From Acanthopleura granulata (Eukaryota; Mollusca; Polyplacophora; Chitonida; Chitonidae), in assembly GCA_016165875.1 (NCBI GenBank), contig JABBOT010000080.1, positions 31,119,326 through 31,183,325 of the forward strand: a stretch of 64,000 nt of DNA, in the 5' to 3' direction. The notes beneath the pieces were generated by a model. The model made no database searches. It saw only the letters and a list, made by a program, of their open reading frames with translations, and was not told the DNA's origin. The position numbers and the translations under genes are program-made. Position 1 is the stretch's first letter. Each line of letters begins with the position of its first letter. This document shows, in pieces, positions 54,860 through 64,000 of this stretch.

Positions 54860-56600
54860 AGAGATACCGGAAGCTGGTACAACGCACACATTATTTTCTG
54901 CATTTTGTCTCACTCGGCCGTCTGCATCGTTATCAACGGATTTTGGATCTTGATAGACAAAAAAAAGAAGAAAAAAGTATGAATTTCAAAGTGAAACCTA
55001 AATCCCATATATGTTTAATATAAAATATTATTATATTCGTTTAACATTGTCAGTTTTTGCATATCTTACCAGGAAAAAATTTGCTCTCTACAGTCTAGTT
55101 ATGAAAAGATTGCGGGACACCTTTTTCAGTGGTTTGAATGCTAGTATTAAATACTTCAGTGCTCTTATCTAAAAGTACAGTTACCGTTGGCTTTTTGACC
55201 AGTGAGCATAGGCGTATAAAACCGCTTCATTCGGATATAACAGTTACGTGTTGGATAAATCATATCAAAAACTACTACATTGCTCGTGATTATCAGTACT
55301 CCCCCTCATGCGAAAAGACGTAAAAGTCTTGAAATGTACATCCGAAAACATTAGGCCAGTAGGCCTACCGTTCGTAAATCTGTTTGACCCGTCTCTCGAG
55401 TTGTCCACATTTGACTTCTCCCTCTTGTCCTTGCTTTGGGTGTTGACTGAGTTTCTCTTCCGAGGCTGCTCTGATCTGCTCCCCTTCCCATCATTAGATG
55501 CAGTTTCCATTTTTTTGTTTTATGATTTAGCAGTCGTGGCTAACGTTGAATTCTTGACAGCTCACTGATTTACGTTTGCTGACGAGCCACATTATACAAC
55601 ACAGCCCGAAAGAAGACAATGCTTCTTCATAAATATGCCAGTAACCATGCACTAGCCTACAAACCTCACTCAACAAATTGAAATGATTGCGAACTCATTA
55701 AGCTGAAACATGATTTGGCATATCGAGCTTGAATCATGTCCATACATATTCACTTGTTCATGCAGGTCAGACTATATAAATGGCCTCTCTTTAGTAGATC
55801 ATATGAACTTCATATGTGCCATAGTCCAGGATCACACAAGAGCACCATTATGTCTCTGTAATAATTCTGCAATCGGATACACCTATAGGATAAATACTTC
55901 ATTCTTTCTCGACTACTATAAGATTACATAACTTCTGTGAATAAAATCTTAACTAAGGTAAGCTGACAAAGGGCCGGATTTCATCGGTTGCCCAAAGTAC
56001 CACAGTAATGGCCTTCGTCGTATAAGCGCCATATTCAAACATTAGTTGAATAAATGAATGAAGTATAAAGACAAGGGATTTAAATCTCGATTTAAGGAGC
56101 CAGTTTAGAGGCGCCGCCGTGGACAGATTGAAGAGTATAATACATGCATATAATCACAGTACATGTAGAGGCATATAATGTCTGGTAGCAAGACAACGGG
56201 CATTAAATGTGCAATAAGCTATGGCGACAGATGGTCCAGTCGTGCTTTCGCCATATATTTTGATGGCAGAGACATAAGTCAGTGCGATAATGAACCAGTG
56301 GTGCTAAAGTTATGTAACATGAGATAATAAAATTTGTTTGATTCTGATGTGATTTTAATATATTTTGGAGTTTAGAAAACATCAGTTCCATCGGTTCTGA
56401 AGCAAGATACCTATAAGATGTGCAGAAAAGATGTCGCATCTAGACACAAAGTTCTGTATCTTGATGCTAGGGTCCCATTTCACAAAGGTGTCGGAACGCC
56501 ACATCAAGCACATTTACCATCGTGCAGTATATCTAGTGCACACCGCGTGGGGAATGGACAACGGATTTACGCGACATTCGAATCACAGTGCGATGCTCTC
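54860..56600. other. Upstream region of transporter gene 2
   Basis: It may hold the promoter or a 5' exon of gene 2, but no clear TATA or exon was identified. A basic minus-strand frame at 55510-55265 ends without a splice donor and is not supported. A SINE tail lies at 55970-56075. Confidence 0.35.
55970..56075 (+). repeat. SINE 3' part, diverged
   Basis: GGGCCGGATTTCATCGGTTG then TGGCCTTCGTCGTATAAGCG and GAATAAATGAATGAA resemble the GCCGTCGTATAAGTG core and short-repeat tail of the SINEs here. Similar CCGGATTTCACTGG phrases occur near 18603 and 24295. Confidence 0.6.
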
Positions 56601-56634
56601 ACCAGCTTATATTTCCACGTAGCTCCGAAGCTCT

Positions 56635-56957
56635 TGCACTCATTACGTTTAGAGCAAAGAGCTACAGGAGTTGACAGTGCAAAATCTTGTATTAAGTCCA
56701 GAGTACACGATAACTGAGTTGTTGTGAGTGTAACGGCCATTGCATTGAAGTGGTATCGATAACACAGGGTTTCTACTTTGAGGCTGGTTGGAGGGCAAAT
56801 GACGAAGGTAAGACCACCGCGGTCGCGGTTTTCTTGTTGCTGTCGGCCTGAACTGGTGCTACAAGCCAACTATGTGTATCGAGAACTCAGCCCGCAACAA
56901 CTCTGGACTTAGGGCAATTAAGGTTTTGCCTCCATGCTCCAAACGTAATGAGAGCAA
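56635..56957. mobile_element. Foldback element F, complete copy with about 65-bp inverted ends
   Basis: The left end TTGCACTCATTACGTTTAGA then GC...AAAATC...AAGTCCAGAG (56635-56703) pairs with the right end. Reverse-complemented from 56957, the right end reads TTGCTCTCATTACGTTTGGA then GC...AAGTCCAGAG. The interior of about 190 bp is shared with the copy at 50640-50890. No coding capacity, and the superfamily is unknown. Confidence 0.75.
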
Positions 56958-56959
56958 GA

Positions 56960-59900
56960 CCTCTAGGGCTATCTAGAGCTAACAAGATTACAGGACTCAT
57001 CAGCTATGGCGATGTGCAGCACCTTATTTCTCCCATGTATCGTGAAAAGGCTGGAAACCATGAGCACATTCGGCTTCCGTATATACAATACACGATATCT
57101 GCAATCGATCACAGACGTATTGTTTAAAATATAAATAGGTAAGAATGGGTTAATTCCGTCCCTGTGTCATTGAAATTTTATGCTTGTATGTGGAACAAAA
57201 CCCTGCTCCCACAGACAACACTGCCTATATACACAAAACACATCTGCTGACGTAAATTATAGAATGTCTCCAATATATAATTATCCTCATGAGGTTATGT
57301 AGCTGATTGTGTGTTCGTGCGGGGCGTGTCCGCCAGAAAGGCTGCACGATGACGTTGAAAAATTGAGTACAAGTTTTGGATACTTAGGCTATGCTGTTTG
57401 GCCTATTCATTATAGGTTCATGCACATGAAGGCCAGCGGTTTCAGGGGTAATCTGGTAACACCCATAGCTAAAGTATATATAATTGATGGCAGAAAACCA
57501 TTTCTCGAATGGTCCCTCGCCATTATCTCTCCATGCCGGCTGGCTTGTATTTGATGTCCATATGGTTTGCGTTAGTTCTGAGAGCGGTCGGCCATATTCC
57601 CAACCAAGCTGGAAAGAAAGAAACAGATCTCAGATCTAGGTTTGTGTTGTCACTGGCCGGTCCATTTAAATCGACGAGATACCTTATCCAGAACCCGACA
57701 TGCACATTACTCATAAAAAAAACGTTTCATAACCTGCGAGATCGTGAATTCCAAAGCACCGATCGTATCAGAAGATAACTTGATAAACTTCATGCTTCGT
57801 GGGCAATGCACAGCCTCCGATGTACACTTGCAAAGATTTGCCCACTACTGAAACATTCAGTCTTTCTTCGCTCCAATAAATTTTACCGTTATCGTAAAAG
57901 AAGAAGCAGCCATCTCTTGTACAAAATAACTAGAAAACAGTCGCTGAAAAGGCCACATATATTAATACAGGCTAACAAATACAAAAGGAAAACGATACGA
58001 ATGGTCGACCAGATGTCATACAATTATTTATTACACATGATGAATAAATAGGAAATACACAGGACTTGCAGAATAAGAGATACATACAAATCTGTCAGTC
58101 ATGTACAGACGACAGTGACAGGCGAGAAACAACAAACTGGACGGATTAAACGAGTGCACTGGGAACAGCGTGCTATAGTAAATTGGGATAAGAGCATTAA
58201 GCAACAGAGCCAGATATTCCCATAGCGACAACGGGACAAATGTTCCGAGCTTCATTCTGATTTCTCGAATTGCATCCCAATTAAAATGTGCTTTGCGGTG
58301 CCTATTTTCATGGTGCGAATGACTGGCGACAAGACCATTTAAACAGCGATACAGATCTGCATACAACCCTCTTGAAGGCTACTAGGTAAAATGTACATAT
58401 GTAAATGTAACGTGGACACTTAATTATACAATCAAGTTGGGTATACTACCTCTGATTACTGACAAAAGCGTGTTCTTCAAGTTATTCAATGGCCACCATA
58501 TAAGGTAAAAAACATTACATGCCATCAAATTCCATTCATATATTCTAAAGGCCTAACATTCTACACAATAAGACTACAACTCTACAACCGCTTAACTGAT
58601 TTTGGTGCCCAAGTCAACCATCTCGCATGTAAGTCAGTAATCCGTCCAAGGCAACGACCGCATCGGCAACACCGGTCTGCGGAACGCTGCGACATATGCA
58701 CGACGCGAGCATTGTATCAGTTAGGGGAGGTTTGTGTAAAGCGGTCGTAGCTGCAGTCGATGGCAAAATTTAAGTTGACACCACTTACGCAAAGGAATGA
58801 TAAGATGACTGACTTTTCTATGTTTGTGTGACTTCTTTTAAGTAACGGCGATCGCAGTTTGCAATCTCTTCGCGCAAGAGGATGGGCACAGTAAGTTATG
58901 TCTACCATTGTGCAAGTAGTACCAGTTCGATTTAACTTATGCGAGCAAGTATTCACAAAAGGTGTTTTAGGACCACACAACATCAACGAACAAATTGAGC
59001 TACGAGCAATTTTGCGATTTACAGTCGCTCACGATGGCGTTCTCCAAGAATCTAGCTACTCACATGTTATACATACACGGATAAGGCGCTCTGCTATAGC
59101 TAAGAGATGGACATACAGCTACCTTAAACATCAAACTCAGCAGACATTTTAACTGGAATGATTTGACTTTAAGACCAAAGAACTAGGTATTTACAAACAT
59201 GGAGTGACAGCCTTGTAAACATCATCGATCTACCATAAAATAAATCTTATTTATCGTGCACATCTAGTGCAATACCAAGCTGATAATTCTTTTGGTTGTT
59301 ACGATGATTAGTACAAACATGGTTTTCTGTTCCACTGGACGCTTTTTCCTTCCATTATAAAGTTACTTTAGCCAAGGGAACAGCATGGGTTACGTTCTAT
59401 GCTATACAAGAAGACTGCAAAGAAATACATGTATGCTTTGAGCGATGTTACAAAATCCTTTGCTAGTTAACATTTCATGGTTTCGCTAGGACCTACAGTC
59501 ACAGGACGATGTTTACAAAATTCCTCAGTTCCTCATGCGATGGCAATTTTACCAGATGTACAAAAATTCGTAACAACACACTGGTTTGATAGCAGTTTTA
59601 CAAAGTACTCCTTCGAAAGATAGTGGGTGGAAAGATTTATGAAACATTGTCGGCAAACTCGACACGATGAACCCGTCAATAGACATAGAGAGTTGGCCAA
59701 CCGACAGCATACACATTACTGTCTTTGCACCAATAAACGCATTCCTACGAATATCAGGTTTTAAACTAAACAAACGCCATCAGCCTTTTTCAACACTTCT
59801 ATCTGTGCGCTTTACAAACAGTGATAAGTGTTAAAATAAATCTGTCAGCTTCATGTGACATAAAACTGATGTTAAATTTCCAGTACTGTTATACATGTAC

Positions 59901-61410
59901 AATAACAGATATATACCAGAAAGAATATGATCAATTATATCTGCTAAATCACAAAGAAACATCGTAAATTCTGAACCTGCCTTTTAGCTGAGCACAACTG
60001 ATTTGGTGATTTCTAAAAAAAGAAAAAACAACAAATCACGTTTCTCATGAAAAAGTCAGTTATTTACCTTCAGCTGATTTCATAAAAGCGAATAAAAGTG
60101 AGTTCTTCAACGAAGTTCATAAAATTATGCATTTTTCAACCATTGCTCAATATTCGTCATAATGACAACTACGTATGTAATGATCTTCATCAAATATTGT
60201 CAGCTAATGATAAGAAATGGTGGGTTCCAGACAATGCTGGTTATTTAATTCGTAGATGAGTGTTAGCAAACTGGCCTCTAATTCTGTGACTCTGATCTAC
60301 ACGACTTATCGGCTAGTTTTGCTCAGTTGGTAAACTTAGCAAAACTAGCAAGTAAGTCTGTACTGAGTAAAAGATTTTCTTGTCAAAGTTGATGACAGCT
60401 GGGTTTAACACAGCTTATCTGGTAGACAATAACCCATACTATAATCAAGGTTACATCCACGTCTGATCACGGGGAGAGCTTTGTGAAACACCGACGACAA
60501 AAAAATTCTTTATATAAAATTCCAGTCAACTACGTGTAGGTCTATTAGATGGATATCATCAAAACCACATCTGTACGCATTTTTTTTTCCAATACAAAAG
60601 ATACTGTGATTTACAATTAAACACACTTTATACAGTAAACCATGTAATTCTTAATTATCACAATATACAATTGCTTTGCTGTTCTTTTGTGTATACCTGG
60701 AGTGGTATCGATACTTTCATCAATGACCAACAGGTTTGCTAATGCCATATCTCCTTCCAAAAGAGGTATATTTTCTACAGTTAAACATTTTACCTCTAGA
60801 GTGGCCAGACATAGACTATTACTAAATGAAATTAACATTATTAGCAGATCCTTAAAAATTGTATAAGTGTACATTTCTGACTATTCATCAACCTTCTATT
60901 TATCACACCAAAATATGTTTCCAAATATACAAATGATGAAAAAAAATCTTTCTATTAGTGATAAATCTTGTAGTCACAAACTGAGTCAAACTGCTTTTCA
61001 AACATGTACATAAAAAATTATCACAATATTTACAAACAGGAATCTTTTTAGTCACTTGATAAGGCAAACCACTACAGCAAGAAAACTTGCAATCTACGTG
61101 TTCCTTTTTCAAATAATGTTTTATACACTGATGTATTCAGAAACATGTAGGGCTCAACTCTTTGCAATAGCAATTTGGGGCACATCAAACTGTAGTCACA
61201 AACCAAAGCTGAACACAAAATGGTTAATCTGAAGAGTTCTCCAGAGTGACTTTCAAACGTATCAAAGGTCTCCACTGATAAATATAACCATTAGGGTCTA
61301 TGAACTATACTTTTCAGTCGTTAACATGGCAGGAGAGGAAATTCACAGAAGCTTATCTTTTTTTACTGATCAAAAATCTCTGTTCACACATAGATAAGCA
61401 AGATGAAAAG
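56960..61410. other. Long stretch without a supported exon
   Basis: If the terminal exon at 63069-63150 belongs to a gene read leftward, this region lies beyond its stop and may be intergenic or 3' UTR. No recognised frame, transposon or RNA gene was found. The short chance frames have no domain. Confidence 0.35.
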
Positions 61411-61414
61411 ATAA

Positions 61415-61852
61415 CAACTAACATGGACTGAATTGCAGTGTATTAAATCAAATATTGTACGTTTCTTCAGAGACTATGGAAACAAAATTACCCTGTCCTT
61501 TCCTCTTTGCCTAGTGTGAAGTCATCCAAGCACACGACGTAACCAATCACTGATTTGTATCCACAAATGATGATGACAAGAGAACAGCTCTTGACGTCAT
61601 CTAAGCAAAATGCCTCACTCCACATCACATCAGCCTGATTCGATGTCTTATAAGGAATATTATCATGTCACAACAGGAAAATATTATGGACACAACTGAA
61701 GATTTTGTTTTTTAAGGAATCTTCAGTTATAGGGCTTGAATAATGTTATTCATCGAAAACCCTTTTGAACCATGGTGTTAGGTTGTTCCTTAGGATTTCT
61801 TTCATGTAATTCAAATATTTCTACACAGTGTCTATTCTAATCAGAGTGGCAT
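61415..61852 (+). mobile_element. TTAA-type MITE, copy C (5' end lost or diverged)
   Basis: Shares CTCTTGACGTCATCT, AAGATTTTGTTTTTTAAGGA, ATCTTCAGTTATAGGG and TAGGATTTCTTTCAT with copies B and D. It ends CAGAGTGGCAT followed by TTAA (61853-61856). Confidence 0.75.
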
Positions 61853-61859
61853 TTTAATA

Positions 61860-63068
61860 ATGATTCAACCTCTCTGCAATACGAAACACAAAGTTTTCTC
61901 ATTTTGAAGACAAGTGTGTATTAAACCATACAGGTTACCTTTGGGCTTCATAGAAACCAATACAAAGGTCCCAGCCTGTCCCACAAAACAGGAACAGCAC
62001 AGCAACCTACTGGTACACTTCAACAATTTGGTGTTCTGAAATGCTAGCTCTGAGTGAGAACAAAATTCCATGTGTGACACCATGAACAGTGAATACAACC
62101 AAAGCTTTCATGTCAATGTCTTCAACAATTAGACACAGTTTCCTGATCTGATTTTGAGGGGAAATTAAACATTTCACACAAATGGGGCCAGCAGATGTGG
62201 TGAATATTAACTTAATATTTAAATTTTAGATATGAAACAGCAGCACTATTAATTGAATATATTTAAACTTTGCAAAAGTTAATATGCTGAATAATTATGC
62301 AAGTTTGCTATCAAATCATGAACCTATAAAAAGCCTATAAAACATTACACATCTCTCAGCATCGAGCCTTCACAACTTTACCCCTTGTTCTAAAGCTTGC
62401 TCTGGGACTCACTCAGGTTAATGTTTTCTTACTGCCTCTTCAAGTTACTGCAGAGCTTCCATTGACTAGTACTGTTATTCTATCACAAGTTCACCACAAG
62501 AATTACATGCACCTCTTTCTTATTATCCAGATGGCACCAGAATGTCCTCTAAATTAAAAGTTCCTCAAGGCATCACTTAAATGTTTTCACTGATGGAATG
62601 TATTTTAAGCAGAAGGCATTTGAAATATTTTGCTCATGACCTTAAAGGTAAAATTATGATTTTTTTTGGTTCATTAACTATGAACTAAGAAATAAGCAGT
62701 ATATTTGTGGGGTATTATTTCCCAACCCCTACGGCAATCCTACATGATCAATACAGGTAATTAAGAATGTTTGCATGGAGTGCCTTCTAGTGATGGGAAC
62801 AGATGATTAACAGTTTGCTGAGTCTACACTGCTGAAAATAGGTCTAAAAATGTTGTTTTCCATGTTTTTACCATATAACAGAAGAAAAAGACACACAATG
62901 CCATCAGTACAAAATTGAATTCTATAATACAAATGGAAAAAAAAAATAGAAAAAAAAAATTGTGAGAGCACAAAGAAAAAAGAATGAGAATGGAACTGAA
63001 ATGTATGAAATGTCATGTCCCCAGCACAGTAATAAAATCTGAGTGATGGAAAGAGATCCTGTCCTAGG
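61860..63068 (-). other. Probable 3' UTR or downstream region of the terminal exon
   Basis: It lies directly downstream, on the minus strand, of the stop at 63071-63069. AT-rich, with long T runs on the minus strand near 62935-62965. No other coding frame is recognised. Confidence 0.4.
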
Positions 63069-63765
<697 letters not shown>

Positions 63766-63837
63766 TTAACACCAAATGGAACCAAAACTGTAAAAAAAAA
63801 CAAAAAAACATGAGTGCCAAATATTATTAACCCTTAA

Positions 63838-64000
63838 TTTATTTAAGTTGATTGGTCTTGTACGCCATACTCAAGAATTTTTCACTTATACAATGGCTGC
63901 CAGCATTATGGTGGGAGGAGAGCCTGAGTGAAACCCACGACCATCAGCAGGTTGCTGGCAGACCTTCCCATGTACGGCCGCAGAAAAAGCCAGCATCAGC
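63838..64000 (-). repeat. tRNA-derived SINE, family 1, cut by the window edge
   Basis: Minus-strand match to the copy at 48976: TTATACAATGGCTGCCAGCA, TTATGGTGGGAGGAG, GAAACCCACGACCATCAGCA, GGTTGCTGGCAGACCTTCCC, CATGTACGGCCG. The tRNA-like head lies outside the window. Confidence 0.88.

Noticed and set aside
55265..55510. Basic minus-strand frame as a 5' exon of transporter gene 2
   Set aside because: No consensus donor at its end and no hydrophobic helix; the 54856-54794 exon fits the splice phase and helix 1 better.
55308..55568. 86-codon frame rich in Leu/Phe
   Set aside because: Antisense to another chance frame, with no supporting signals.

Overview
The window is eukaryotic, AT-rich and dominated by mobile DNA. 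Genes carry introns with GT..AG splice sites, and there are no operons or ribosome binding sites. Several tRNA-derived SINE families (for example tails with GGCGTAAAACACCAATCAA or CTCGCCACGATATGG) and the mix of non-LTR, hAT, Harbinger and Polinton relics suggest a lophotrochozoan, most likely a mollusc. This assignment is recall plus inference, not a database match.

Two host genes look intact. One is a plus-strand three-exon major facilitator transporter (24508-27858, 504 aa). The other is a minus-strand paralogue with the same two intron positions and phases (54856-52121, 455 aa). They converge on each other across about 24 kb of repeats and look like an inverted duplicate pair of MFSD4/NaGLT1-like sugar transporters. 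At the right edge, 63069-63150 (minus) is the last coding exon of another, unidentified gene.

Layout: 1-1630 holds the endonuclease half of a non-LTR retrotransposon (minus) abutting a broken TTF-type zinc-finger hAT transposase. 3165-4460 is an internally deleted ZNF862-like hAT gene. 6.1-10.6 kb holds broken copies of two uncharacterised gene-like families. 11.5 kb has a non-LTR 3' end. 12.4-13.4 kb has hairpin repeats and a 670-bp transposon with long inverted ends. 18.9-19.7 kb, 61.4-61.9 kb and 63.2-63.8 kb carry copies of one MITE, the best copy flanked by TTAA. 24.5-27.9 kb is transporter gene 1.

29.4 to at least 40.1 kb is a decayed Polinton (Maverick): retroviral-type integrase, packaging ATPase, penton, major capsid protein, adenain-type protease, and on the opposite strand a protein-primed family B DNA polymerase, plus small basic proteins. 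Every large gene is broken by stops, frameshifts or deletions, so this is a fossil. 40.4-41.9 kb has two small genes behind duplicated TATA-type promoters, possibly accessory genes of the same element. 42.9-45.0 kb is a reverse transcriptase plus RNase H non-LTR fragment, 45.2-45.8 kb a minisatellite, 46.7 kb a Harbinger transposase scrap, 47.3-48.5 kb a second type of non-LTR element, 49.0 kb a full-length SINE with target duplications, and 50.3-57 kb foldback elements and transporter gene 2.

Polinton proteins are described by motif and break only. All calls come from reading the sequence and remembered family patterns; no alignment was run.
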